64,000 nucleotides of DNA from NCBI RefSeq assembly GCF_019504385.1, contig NZ_CP080590.1, positions 3,897,501 through 3,961,500 of the forward strand. Reading direction: 5' to 3'. This document shows, one piece after another, positions 25,555 through 34,397 of the stretch; the stretch's first letter is position 1, and the number at the start of each line of letters is the position of its first letter. The translations under genes and the position numbers were made by a program. A model generated the notes under the pieces. That model made no database searches. It worked only from the letters and a program-made list of their open reading frames with translations, and was not told where the DNA came from. Source of the DNA: Devosia salina. GTDB lineage: Bacteria > Pseudomonadota > Alphaproteobacteria > Rhizobiales > Devosiaceae.

Positions 25555-25560
25555 TTTCCC

Positions 25561-25582
25561 GGGGCATCCCACGGGATGCCCC
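25561..25582 (+). other. Intergenic hairpin after solute-binding protein 1
   Basis: GGGGCATCC / GGATGCCCC around CACG, 6 bp after the stop, without a T-run. Such hairpins after binding-protein genes often protect the transcript from 3' decay and raise its level relative to permeases. Confidence 0.7.
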
Positions 25583-25610
25583 TCACCCTTCCCCAACCCG
25601 GAGAACTGCG

Positions 25611-26909
25611 ATGAACCGCAAGTCCTTCCTGCTCGGCGCCATGGCGCTGACTCTGACCGTATCGACCCCTGTACTGGCCCAGATGGCTCCGGCCATCGAC
25701 CAGCCGGTCACCATCACCTTCTACAATTACAACCTGTCTGCCTCCAACAACGGCGCGGATGCCACCCGTCAGATGATCGCTGACTTCATGGCCGCCAACC
25801 CGAACGTGACCGTGGAAGGCGTGCCCTACTCGGGCACCGATGGCAGCCGCATTCAGGCTGACATGGCGGCCGGCCTGCCAGTCGACCTGGTCCAGACCGT
25901 GTTCAGCGATCTCGATTTCGCAGTTGAAAATTTCGGCGCCCAGGCGCTGGAAGACATCACCACGCACAGTGAACTGGCAACCCATCTCGAGGGCATGCAT
26001 CCCAATGGCACCCAGCTGGGCGTACTCAATGGCAAGACCTATGGCCTGGCCTATACGTTCTCGACCCCGGTGCTGTTCTACAATGCGGACCTGTTTGCGG
26101 CCGCCGGCCTTGATCCCAACAACCCGCCCCAGACCTGGGAGCAGGTGAAGGAAGCCGCGCTGGCCATCGAATCGGCGACTGCCGCAGAAGGCTTCACCGC
26201 CGGTGTCGCCGGCATCGGATCTGGCGGCTCGGACTGGATGCTTCAGGGCGTCATCCGCTCCAACAATGGCGAAGTGATTTCGCGCGATCGCACGACGCTC
26301 AATTTCGCCCAACCCGAAGCAATCGAAGCCGTCAAGATGCTGCGCGACATGTATGACGCCGGCGCCCTTGAGAACTATGACTTCGCAGGCGCCCTGGAAG
26401 GCATGTCTGCCGGAAAGCTGGGCATGTATCTTCAGACCTCGGCCCTTCAGGGGGCCCTGGTCGCCGGTGCCAAGGACAATTACGATCTTCGCGCGACGAC
26501 CATGCCGCGCTTTGGCGACAAGCCGACCCGCCCGAACAATTCGGGCTCGGCCCTGACCATCCACACGGCTGACCCGCTCAAGCAGCGCGCCGCCTGGGAA
26601 CTGATGAAGTTCCTGACCTCGGAGCACGGCTACACCATCATCACCTCGGAAATCGGCTACCTGCCGCTGCGTCCGGCCATCGTTGATGATCCGGCTTACC
26701 TCAAGGACTGGATTGCCGAGCATCCGCTGGTACAGCCGAACCTGGAACAGCTTGATCGTCTCGAACCCTGGGACCCGCTGCCGGGCCCGAACTATCGCCA
26801 GATCATGAAGACCATGATGGACGGCATGGAAATGGCGATCTTCGGCGGCGCCGATGTCGAGGCCACGCTGGCCGACGCCCAGGCCAATGCCCAGGCGCTG
26901 ATGCCCTGA
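25611..26909 (+). CDS. ABC transporter solute-binding protein 2 (paralogue of 1)
   Basis: 432 residues with signal peptide MNRKSFLLGAMALTLTVSTPVLAQ. It aligns along its whole length with the preceding protein, with identical blocks such as TYGLAYTFSTPVLFYNADLF and GDKPTRPNNSGSAL, so the pair arose by tandem duplication. Differences are concentrated in the middle (GVAGIGSGGSDWMLQGV against GIFGPSAADWLFQGV), where ligand contacts may differ. Probably serves the same permeases with another ligand range. Confidence 0.9.
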   Translation: MNRKSFLLGAMALTLTVSTPVLAQMAPAIDQPVTITFYNYNLSASNNGADATRQMIADFMAANPNVTVEGVPYSGTDGSRIQADMAAGLPVDLVQTVFSDLDFAVENFGAQALEDITTHSELATHLEGMHPNGTQLGVLNGKTYGLAYTFSTPVLFYNADLFAAAGLDPNNPPQTWEQVKEAALAIESATAAEGFTAGVAGIGSGGSDWMLQGVIRSNNGEVISRDRTTLNFAQPEAIEAVKMLRDMYDAGALENYDFAGALEGMSAGKLGMYLQTSALQGALVAGAKDNYDLRATTMPRFGDKPTRPNNSGSALTIHTADPLKQRAAWELMKFLTSEHGYTIITSEIGYLPLRPAIVDDPAYLKDWIAEHPLVQPNLEQLDRLEPWDPLPGPNYRQIMKTMMDGMEMAIFGGADVEATLADAQANAQALMP

Positions 26910-26922
26910 TCAACACGCATGG

Positions 26923-26950
26923 CGCCGCCCCGCCTCTTTTCCGGGCGGCG
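26923..26950 (+). other. Intergenic hairpin after solute-binding protein 2
   Basis: CGCCGCCC pairs with GGGCGGCG across a 12-nt loop containing TCTTTT, 13 bp after the stop. No downstream T-run. Confidence 0.6.
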
Positions 26951-26977
26951 TCACCTTCCCAGTTTCAGGAGACAGAC

Positions 26978-27847
26978 ATGACGCGGCACACGACTTTCCT
27001 GCATCTCACCGACCTGCACATTGCCCAGCCGGGCGTGCCGGACGCTTTCCTCAGCACCGATACCAGCGCGACGCTGGCCAAGGTGCTGGCCGACATCAAG
27101 ACCTATGATCCGGCCCCCGATTTCATCGTCGTCAGCGGCGACCTGACCAATCGCGGCACCGAGCCGGCCTTTGAAGAACTCAAGCGCCTGCTGGATGAAG
27201 CCGCGCTGCCGATCCCGATGCTGCTGGCCCTGGGCAATCACGACAGCCGCGCGCCCTTCTACAAGGTCATGCTCGACCAAACCGAGAATGCCGATGCGCC
27301 TTACGACTACGACACGGTCATTGCCGGCACCCACATCATCGTGCTCGACACCTCGATCCCGATGCAGGGCCATGGCGCGCTTGAACCCGGCCAGCTCGAC
27401 TGGTTCCGCGGTCGCCTCGCCGACCATGCCGGCGTGCCGAAGCTGATCGTCATGCATCACCCGCTGATGCTGGACGAAGATCCGGCTTCCGAATGGCAGG
27501 GCATGACCCTCAAGGACACGATCGCCCTGCGCGAAGTGCTCCAGGGTCGCACCGACATTCTGGGCATTCTCTGCGGCCACCTGCACCACGATCGCGTGTC
27601 GAACTGGCATGGCATTCCGCTGATCATGACGGGCGGCCAGCACGACTGGATCGACCCGATCAAGCTCGAAAAGGGTCGCCTCTGCCAGACTTCGGGCGCC
27701 TCGATTGCCGTGGGCACGATCCGCTCCTGGGGCCTCACCGTGGCTTTCATGCCGCGCCCCGAAGAACGCAAGCTGGTCAGCGACATGACCTTCCAGGAGC
27801 TCGTCGCCAAGGCGCACGACTTCTACGAAACCGAAGCCGCGGAATAG
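26978..27847 (+). CDS. GpdQ/CpdA-like metallophosphoesterase 2 (paralogue of 1)
   Basis: 289 residues with HLTDLHIAQ, SGDLTNRG, GNHDSR, MHHPL and GHLHHDRV in the same positions as the first phosphoesterase. Gene order phosphoesterase-binding protein-binding protein-phosphoesterase suggests an inverted-order duplication, then divergence. Cytosolic by lack of a signal peptide. Probably hydrolyses a second or related phosphodiester brought in by the transporter. Confidence 0.88.
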   Translation: MTRHTTFLHLTDLHIAQPGVPDAFLSTDTSATLAKVLADIKTYDPAPDFIVVSGDLTNRGTEPAFEELKRLLDEAALPIPMLLALGNHDSRAPFYKVMLDQTENADAPYDYDTVIAGTHIIVLDTSIPMQGHGALEPGQLDWFRGRLADHAGVPKLIVMHHPLMLDEDPASEWQGMTLKDTIALREVLQGRTDILGILCGHLHHDRVSNWHGIPLIMTGGQHDWIDPIKLEKGRLCQTSGASIAVGTIRSWGLTVAFMPRPEERKLVSDMTFQELVAKAHDFYETEAAE

Positions 27848-27861
27848 ACCTCAGGCTTTTC

Positions 27862-27883
27862 GGCTCGCCCTCTTGGGCGGGCC
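27862..27883 (+). other. Intergenic hairpin after phosphoesterase 2
   Basis: GGCTCGCCC / GGGCGGGCC with one G-T pair and a TCTT loop, 14 bp after the stop. Fourth such hairpin in the operon. Confidence 0.6.
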
Positions 27884-27911
27884 ATCCCTTCCCTCAATCT
27901 TGGAGCGTGAC

Positions 27912-28832
27912 ATGGCCATAGCTGCACCCGCCCCAGTCCAGCGGCGACGGATTGCCCAGCCCCGCTGGTCGCCCTGGCTCTACATGGCTCCGGCCATCAT
28001 AACTCTCGTCGTCTGGATCTACTGGCCGCTGGTGGACGCGTTCCGCCTGAGCTTTTTCCAGTGGAACATGCTGCCGACCTCGCCCCAGACCTTTGTGGGC
28101 TGGGACAATTACCAGCGCATCTTTGCTCTGCCCAAATTCTGGCAGGCGCTGCGCAATACCGGCGTCTATGTGCTGGGCCTGCTGCCCCTGGCTGTGCTGA
28201 TCCCGCTGGCTCTCGCCATCTACACGCATGACCTGTCGCCGCGCTGGCGCAATATCTACCGGGCCATCATCTTCGTGCCGATGATCATTGCTCCGGTGGT
28301 GGCCGCCGCCGTGTGGCGCTGGCTGCTCGACCCCAATTACGGCATGGTCAATGAACTGATCGGCTTTTTCGGAGCCGAACCCATCAAGTTCCTCACCGAT
28401 CCGCGGATCGCCATCTGGACGATCATTGCCATTACCGGCTGGAAGCTCATCGGCTTTTCGACGCTGATCCTTTCGGCGGCCAATGCCAATATCAATCCGG
28501 CTCTTATCGAAGCGGCCCGCATGGATGGGGCCAGCAAGTGGGAAATCATCCGCGACATCCGTCTGCCGCTGCTGAGCTCGACGACGCTGTTCCTCGTGAT
28601 GATGACCATCCTGCTCGGCGCCCAGTGGAGCTTTGGCTATATCAATGTGCTGACCGGCGGCGGCCCGCTCGGGGCGACCACCAATATCTATTATTTGCTG
28701 TGGGACTTTGGCTTCTCGACCATGTCGGTCGGCTGGGGCTCGGCCGCAGCGGTCATCCTGTTCCTCGGCTTTGGCGCCCTGGCCTTCGTGCTGTTCCGCC
28801 TCATCGACAGGTATTCCTTCCATGACAACTGA
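27912..28832 (+). CDS. ABC transporter permease 1 (UgpA/MalF type)
   Basis: 306 residues from ATG 27912 (MAIAAPA), which follows GGAGCGTGAC; an upstream frame opening at 27873 lies in the hairpin leader and is rejected. Six membrane segments, the first at PWLYMAPAIITLVVWIYWPLV. The EAA loop that contacts the ATPase reads EAARMDGASKWEIIRDIRLPLL. The stop overlaps permease 2 by 11 bp. Confidence 0.9.
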   Translation: MAIAAPAPVQRRRIAQPRWSPWLYMAPAIITLVVWIYWPLVDAFRLSFFQWNMLPTSPQTFVGWDNYQRIFALPKFWQALRNTGVYVLGLLPLAVLIPLALAIYTHDLSPRWRNIYRAIIFVPMIIAPVVAAAVWRWLLDPNYGMVNELIGFFGAEPIKFLTDPRIAIWTIIAITGWKLIGFSTLILSAANANINPALIEAARMDGASKWEIIRDIRLPLLSSTTLFLVMMTILLGAQWSFGYINVLTGGGPLGATTNIYYLLWDFGFSTMSVGWGSAAAVILFLGFGALAFVLFRLIDRYSFHDN

Positions 28833-29697
28833 AGCTCTCAAGGTGCCGCTGATTGCGGCGCGTCCCCTCCGCCGCAAGGCCGCCGAAGGGATCGGCGTCA
28901 ACAGTGCTGCCGGCCATCTGGTCATGGTGCTGCTGTCGATCTTCTGCCTGTTTCCGGTCTACTGGATGCTGGCGACCTCGTTCCGCCCGGCCAATGCCAT
29001 TTTCGAGACGAGCCTGTGGCCCACGACCATGTCGCTCGAAAACTATGCCTATGCGCTGGACAGCATTCCGATCCTGCGCATGCTGATCAACACGCTGGTG
29101 GTTTCGGTGCTGACCACGGTGGTGCAGCTGGGCACGGGCCTGCTCGCAGCCTATGCCTTTGCCCGCTGGAAATTCCCCGGCGACAAGCTGATCTACACCG
29201 CCGTGGCCCTCACCTGGCTGGTGCCGTTCCAGGTGGTGATGATCCCCAACTACCTGCTGATCGCCCAGATGGGCCTTCTCGACACGCTCGCCGCGCTGGT
29301 TCTGCCCAACCTGGCATCCGCCCTCGCCATCCTGCTCCTGGCCCAGGCCATGCGCAGCTTTCCCAAGGAAGTGGTGGAAGCCGCCCGCATGGATGGAGCC
29401 GGCAACTGGCGCATCCTGTGGGAAGTCATGACGCCCAACCTGCGCGGCACCCTCGCCTCGCTCGCCATTCTCATCTTCATCTCGACCTGGAACGAGTATT
29501 TCTGGCCCCTGCTGCTCACCCGCACCGCGGACAACAGCGTCATCCAGATCGGTATCCAGATGTTCATGTCCTCCGAAGGCAACCAGTGGGGGCCGCTGAT
29601 GGCTGCCTCGACCATGGCCAGCCTGCCGGTTCTGGTCATCTACATCGTGCTGCAGCGCCAGGTCATCCAGTCCTTCATGAAATCAGGAATTCGCTGA
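28822..29697 (+). CDS. ABC transporter permease 2 (UgpE/MalG type)
   Basis: 291 residues from ATG 28822 (MTTEALKV). Six membrane segments beginning GHLVMVLLSIFCLFPVYWML; the EAA loop is EAARMDGAGNWRILWEVMTPNL. It forms the membrane channel with permease 1. A longer upstream frame lies inside permease 1 and is rejected. The phosphatase gene starts on the base after its stop. Confidence 0.9.
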   Translation: MTTEALKVPLIAARPLRRKAAEGIGVNSAAGHLVMVLLSIFCLFPVYWMLATSFRPANAIFETSLWPTTMSLENYAYALDSIPILRMLINTLVVSVLTTVVQLGTGLLAAYAFARWKFPGDKLIYTAVALTWLVPFQVVMIPNYLLIAQMGLLDTLAALVLPNLASALAILLLAQAMRSFPKEVVEAARMDGAGNWRILWEVMTPNLRGTLASLAILIFISTWNEYFWPLLLTRTADNSVIQIGIQMFMSSEGNQWGPLMAASTMASLPVLVIYIVLQRQVIQSFMKSGIR

Positions 29698-30435
29698 ATG
29701 AACGCTACCTTCACCCGCCACCTGCCCGTCAAAGGCACCTTCAATGTCCGCGATCTGGGCGGCTATGGCACGCCGGCCGGCGAAACCCGCTGGCGCCGCA
29801 TCCTGCGGGCCGATGGCCTGCACCGCCTCGACGCCGAGGGCATGGATGCCCTGGTCGAAGCCGGCGTTGCCACGGTCATCGACCTGCGCCATCCTGGGGA
29901 GCTGGCCACCCAGCCCAACCCGTTCCACGCCAATCCGGCCGTGCGCTACCACAATGTCTCGCTATTCGAGTCTCTGGCCCCGACGCCCAAGCCGGGCCAA
30001 GACCTGCTGCTCGAGCTCTACATCCTGGCGCTCGAGACCCGGCAGGCCGCCATTGCCGAGGTATTGACCATCATCGCCGATGCACCCCAGGGCACGGTTC
30101 TCTACCACTGCACCGCCGGCAAGGACCGCACGGGCATCGTCTCGGCCCTCTTGCTGGCGATTGCCAATGTCGAGGCAGGACTCATCGTCGACGATTATGC
30201 GCTCACCGCAGAGATGATCGCTCCAATGATCGAGGAAATGACCGCCCATGCCGCCGCGCAGGGCGCCAATGTCGATCACTTCCGTCCGCTGCTGGCGTCC
30301 GAACCGTCGACCATGATCGAGACCATTGCCTATATCGAGAAAAACCACGGCTCAGCCGTCACCTATCTCGAAAAGATCGGCCTGTCGGCCGACACCATTG
30401 ACCGCCTGCGCCACCGCCTGATGGGAGATGTCTGA
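29698..30435 (+). CDS. Tyrosine-phosphatase-family phosphoester hydrolase
   Basis: 245 residues. The P-loop HCTAGKDRTG at 137-146 (nucleophile Cys138, Arg144) and the N-terminal NVRDLGGYGTP signature place it in the Y_phosphatase3 family, which includes bacterial enzymes active on phosphotyrosine and phosphoinositides. No signal peptide. It is sandwiched between permease 2 and the ATPase with no gap, so it probably dephosphorylates a metabolite of the imported phosphoester rather than a protein (inference). Confidence 0.87.
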   Translation: MNATFTRHLPVKGTFNVRDLGGYGTPAGETRWRRILRADGLHRLDAEGMDALVEAGVATVIDLRHPGELATQPNPFHANPAVRYHNVSLFESLAPTPKPGQDLLLELYILALETRQAAIAEVLTIIADAPQGTVLYHCTAGKDRTGIVSALLLAIANVEAGLIVDDYALTAEMIAPMIEEMTAHAAAQGANVDHFRPLLASEPSTMIETIAYIEKNHGSAVTYLEKIGLSADTIDRLRHRLMGDV

Positions 30436-31550
30436 TGGCTGAGCTCGTTCTCAAGCACCTCAAGAAGACCTATGACGCCAAGCAGGTTCTGCATGGCGTG
30501 GACGTGACCATTCCCGATGGCAGCTTTGTCGTCATGGTCGGCCCCTCGGGCTGCGGCAAGTCCACCCTGCTGCGCATGATTGCGGGGCTCGAAGACATTA
30601 CCGAGGGGAACCTCTCCATCGGTGGCGTCACGATGAATGACATCGACCCGGCCGATCGCGGCTGCGCCATGGTGTTCCAGAATTATGCGCTCTACCCGCA
30701 TATGAGCGTGCGCCAGAATATCGGCTATCCGCTCAAGATCGCGAAAATGCCGGCTGCCGAGCGCGACAAGCGCGTGGAAGAGGCCGCCGCGATCCTCAAC
30801 CTCACCGAATATCTGGACCGCCGCCCGGCCCAGCTTTCGGGTGGCCAGCGCCAGCGCGTGGCCATGGGCCGCGCCATTGTGCGCGAGCCGGAGGTTTTTT
30901 TGTTCGACGAGCCGCTCTCCAACCTCGACGCGCTGCTGCGCGTGCAAATGCGCATCGAGATCAAGCGGCTGCACAAGCGCCTGAATGCCACCTCGATCTT
31001 CGTGACTCATGACCAGGTGGAGGCCATGACCCTGGCCGACATGCTGATCGTCATGAATGCCGGTCGCATCGAGCAGGTCGGCACGCCGTCCGAAGTCTAT
31101 CGCCAGCCGGCATCGGTCTTTGTCGCGGGGTTCATGGGGTCACCTGCGATGAACCTGATGGAAGCAACCATGGGAACCGACGGCCAGGTATCCATCGACG
31201 CCACCTGCCGCCCGGTCCTGCGTCTTGCCGGGCTCCCAGAGGGTACGCCGCTGACGGTTGGCGTCCGCCCGGAGGCTGTCACCTTCGCGCCCGATGGGAT
31301 CGACGGTATTGCGGCAACCGTCGACTTGGTCGAGGAATTGGGCGGTTCGCGCATCGCGTATTGCACCGTCAAGAACACCGAGATCGCCGTGGTTCTGCCT
31401 CCGGGCGACGAGCCTTATGAAGGCCGCGCAGTCAAGCTGGTGTTCAAGCAGTCCGACCTGCACCTTTTCGACCGCATTACCGGTCAACGTATAGACGTCG
31501 AACCTGCCAGAACGGGAAAGCCCGCGCTACAAATGGCTTCTGCGCTCTAG
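30435..31550 (+). CDS. ABC transporter ATPase (UgpC/MalK type)
   Basis: 371 residues. Walker A GPSGCGKST (36-44), signature LSGGQ (134-138), Walker B FLFDEP ending 160, then a C-terminal regulatory TOBE/OB region (GVRPEAVTFAPDG). It powers the permease pair. ATG overlaps the phosphatase stop by one base. Last gene of the operon; it ends 245 bp before the convergent primase gene. Confidence 0.93.
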   Translation: MAELVLKHLKKTYDAKQVLHGVDVTIPDGSFVVMVGPSGCGKSTLLRMIAGLEDITEGNLSIGGVTMNDIDPADRGCAMVFQNYALYPHMSVRQNIGYPLKIAKMPAAERDKRVEEAAAILNLTEYLDRRPAQLSGGQRQRVAMGRAIVREPEVFLFDEPLSNLDALLRVQMRIEIKRLHKRLNATSIFVTHDQVEAMTLADMLIVMNAGRIEQVGTPSEVYRQPASVFVAGFMGSPAMNLMEATMGTDGQVSIDATCRPVLRLAGLPEGTPLTVGVRPEAVTFAPDGIDGIAATVDLVEELGGSRIAYCTVKNTEIAVVLPPGDEPYEGRAVKLVFKQSDLHLFDRITGQRIDVEPARTGKPALQMASAL

Positions 31551-31794
31551 TTCAGCAATCGGGGCCGGAACGACAATGTCTCCGGTCCCGAACGCTTATG
31601 GGGTTTCGATCCGACCGTCCCCCTATAGCCTGGTGCAAGCGCAAGCCGAAATGCAGGGGGCCGGAACGACGACAACACCTGGCCACTGTCCCAAAACCTG
31701 CAAGTCCACTTTCGGCCCCCTTCCTGCCGAATGGTCACGAGTAACGAGGTAACAATGGTAACATCGCCTCGGGATGCCCGCGCACACAGGGCGC

Positions 31795-34071
31795 CTATCC
31801 GGGATTTTTACTGTTGTTACCTTCGCTGCTTCCATCACCCAAAGTAGCAGCATCAATGATGTAGAATTTCCCTGGCTTGCCGCGGGGTGGACGAGCGGTC
31901 GTGTACCGAACAACCCCAGCTTCTTTCAAGGCCGCCTGCATGTATGCGGAACTGAGGTCCCCACAGAGATCTCGCCAGCCAGCGGCTTTCAGGTAGACGA
32001 CGTTTCGTGCGTGGCAATAGTAGCCAGGCTCATCAACGTCGCGCGCCGCCAGTTCCCATGGTGTCAGGCGAGCGATGTTCTCCGCAAGCCATGCCTGCGT
32101 AAGCGCATGGGGGCGGTTCATCCCTGACCGCAACCGCCAGGCCGAGAACCATGCATGTGCGCAAACACCGATGTCGGCATGGCCGCTTCCTGGCCTCCAC
32201 GGCAAGATCCCTTTTCGCGTCGCAAGCTCGGCGGCGGCGGCCAGAAACCCCAAACTCGAGTATACCCTTCTGACGATGCCGTCCGCCTCATCGGGGAGAC
32301 TGCTGCGGACGAAGCGCTCCTGCTCTGTGCGCAGGAAAGCGCGAGTCTGTTCGATATCGTTTGCTATGGCTCCGGCAAATTCATCCGCGATGTCGCCCAT
32401 GCTCTGCTCCGTCGCCTGGTTGAGGGCATCGGATAGTGCGGCGCCGTCGGCAAAACCGTGCAGGTCCTCGTAGATGCCGTGGCCACAGCCGGCATCGGCC
32501 GGCAGGTCGATCAGCCTCACTGCCTGCCCTTCGCGCACCTGAGGCGCCCCCGATCGTTCCGCCACTTTTTCCTCAAGCGAGATTTCGCCACTCGACAGAA
32601 AGGTCAATTTCCAATGCTCGGCTGGCCGCGCACGTCCGCCACCATTCGCCCGCTGCCGGCCCGATCCGTTTGCCAGGAGATAGGCGGCCTGAGCCGCAGC
32701 GTCAGGCCTGATCTGAGCGAGTTCGTCGAGGATCAGGCAGCGGTGATGGTGGCGGACCGCCAGGACCTCGAGGCCGCTATCCGTAGCACTCCAGGACCTT
32801 ACCTCCGTATGCGCAGGTCCAAAAACCGATGCCGCAACCCGGAGCGCGGTGGTTTTGCCCAGGCTCGACAGGCCATTCAGGTGAAGTCCAATGCCAAGCT
32901 GGCCGTCGAAAAGCCCGATTGCGATCCCGCCCAACGCAATCCCTAACGCCGCGGTGAGGCGACTATTGCCTTCCGCATACCTGCCGACCGTACGTCGCCA
33001 CAGCTCCAGTCGCTCAGCCGATATTGCTGGCGCTGTTCCAACTGATCCGGCCAGAACCGGGACACGGGACGAGCGCGGTCCGATCGTACCATCTGGTTTG
33101 ACATAATGCTCACGATGCCAGCCCGGACGGGCCACCACGACAAGGCGCTTTTCGACCGATGTCTGCACCAGCTGGCGAACAAGCTGCTCCGCACAGCCGG
33201 TGCCAAGATCGAAGCCGGCATTGATGAGGGTGCCGGCCACCCTGTTCGGGTTCTGCCAGAACAGCTGCTCAGGCACGAAAAGATGACGATCACTACCGTC
33301 CCGGTCGCGCATATAGAGCACGCGTTGCCAGTTCTGTTTGTTCTCGTCATGTGCGAGGGCAATGGCGACAACGGCACCGCCGATTCGTGACGAGCATCGA
33401 TCCTCCAGGCAGATCCATAGGCCGGACGCGCGAACAGCCAGATAATCCGGCATGGCAACGCCACCAAATATGATGGCGGGATCGTCCAGCCATGAGGCTA
33501 CGCCTGCGGGACCACGGTGCGCATAAAGCTCGGCCCATGTGGGACCCGGCGGTGGGACCAGTCCGAAGACGAGTCGCTCTCCGACGGGCGCCAAAGCGGC
33601 CGCCACGTCGCCTGAGGAAAACGCCACAACGAGCGGTCTGGCGGGGCGGTCGGCCGATAGCTGGGCATGCAGCTTCAGCGCGTCGGTCGCGGACGATACA
33701 AGGAGGACCCGCGCATCGGTAGACGCATGAATAGCAAGCGCATCCGCAACTGAACCCTGAACAATGATCGTCCTCGTGGGAGCGTCATGCTCCAGAACGA
33801 AGCAGGCATGATCCGCCACTGCGGGATAAGCATCCTCGGCTCCGTGAGGATCGACGAGCCGCAAACCAACCAGCGACCCGCCTCGGGTGGTCAGCGGCGC
33901 GACCAGATGATCGCCGATCTGGCGTAGGTGCTGCGGTGGCAGCGCATATCGCGCCAGAAAGGGATGCGCCGGATTCGCCGCGTCGGCGCGCCGCCAGATG
34001 TCGGATACATCGAGCTCTGCCTTAGTCTCCGGCGCCGCAGGCCTGACAATGTTGAAGTTGGGGTCGGTCAT
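31795..34071 (-). CDS. DUF927-type primase/helicase of the mobile element
   Basis: 758 residues from ATG 34071 (MTDPNFN). A Toprim-like N-terminal part (RVLLVSSATDALKLHAQL near 125-140) is followed by a DUF927 helicase module with Walker A GLSSLGKTT (400-408) and Walker B CLILDE (445-450), then SGEISLEEKVAE. Such proteins prime or unwind replicating plasmids, phages and integrative elements. The longer frame from 34173 includes the shared 16-bp motif and is rejected. Converges on the transport operon. Confidence 0.8.
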   Translation of the reverse strand: MTDPNFNIVRPAAPETKAELDVSDIWRRADAANPAHPFLARYALPPQHLRQIGDHLVAPLTTRGGSLVGLRLVDPHGAEDAYPAVADHACFVLEHDAPTRTIIVQGSVADALAIHASTDARVLLVSSATDALKLHAQLSADRPARPLVVAFSSGDVAAALAPVGERLVFGLVPPPGPTWAELYAHRGPAGVASWLDDPAIIFGGVAMPDYLAVRASGLWICLEDRCSSRIGGAVVAIALAHDENKQNWQRVLYMRDRDGSDRHLFVPEQLFWQNPNRVAGTLINAGFDLGTGCAEQLVRQLVQTSVEKRLVVVARPGWHREHYVKPDGTIGPRSSRVPVLAGSVGTAPAISAERLELWRRTVGRYAEGNSRLTAALGIALGGIAIGLFDGQLGIGLHLNGLSSLGKTTALRVAASVFGPAHTEVRSWSATDSGLEVLAVRHHHRCLILDELAQIRPDAAAQAAYLLANGSGRQRANGGGRARPAEHWKLTFLSSGEISLEEKVAERSGAPQVREGQAVRLIDLPADAGCGHGIYEDLHGFADGAALSDALNQATEQSMGDIADEFAGAIANDIEQTRAFLRTEQERFVRSSLPDEADGIVRRVYSSLGFLAAAAELATRKGILPWRPGSGHADIGVCAHAWFSAWRLRSGMNRPHALTQAWLAENIARLTPWELAARDVDEPGYYCHARNVVYLKAAGWRDLCGDLSSAYMQAALKEAGVVRYTTARPPRGKPGKFYIIDAATLGDGSSEGNNSKNPG

Positions 34072-34091
34072 GGACCGAAACTGCGGCAAGG

Positions 34092-34107
34092 CCTGGCAAG
34101 GAACAAA
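34092..34107 (-). promoter_or_regulatory. Copy 2 of the shared 16-bp motif (upstream of the primase gene)
   Basis: Perfect match to TTTGTTCCTTGCCAGG on the minus strand, 20 bp before the ATG at 34071, and also followed by a C as in the parA copy. Confidence 0.7.
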
Positions 34108-34338
34108 CTCTCGGTGGAACACCCAGCCCACCATCTTCGACCGACGACGTCGCAACCAAACTGCAGATACCAATAGGCGGTCGCTGCTGTCACGGCTTGC
34201 AGACGTCCAACAGAAGGCATCGAAGCTGACGGCAGCTCACGCTCTTTGGCTCGCCAGCAACAAATGGTTCCCCATAGTTGATTGAGGCCGCTCGGGTATC
34301 ACCCGGTGACATAGTGATGCTCGGCACCTACGTTACTC

Positions 34339-34369
34339 CATCGCACCGGGTGACGCACCCGGTGCGATG
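34339..34369. repeat. 31-bp perfect inverted repeat, candidate origin or operator
   Basis: CATCGCACCGGGTG, three-base loop ACG, then its exact complement: a 14-bp stem without a T-run. A further related site (ATCACCCGGTGACAT) lies at about 34297-34311, so the core CACCSGGTG occurs three times. It sits between the small minus-strand gene and the primase gene, a usual place for an element origin or control site. Confidence 0.65.
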
Positions 34370-34397
34370 CACAGGCGTCGCACGAGCAGCTTCCGGG

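Noticed and set aside
23308..25596. A 762-codon open frame on the minus strand across the phosphoesterase/binding-protein genes
   Set aside because: It is a mirror frame of the GC-rich plus-strand genes, which carry clear domains and signal peptides. Its own sequence is His/Gly/Val-rich without motifs. The same applies to long frames opposite obg (40158-42035), atpDG (54479-56989), proB (41809-43839) and the chemoreceptor (51754-53034).
29016..30401. A 461-codon plus-strand frame overlapping permease 2 and the phosphatase
   Set aside because: Out of frame with both real genes, low complexity (His/Arg/Gly-rich) and no domain.
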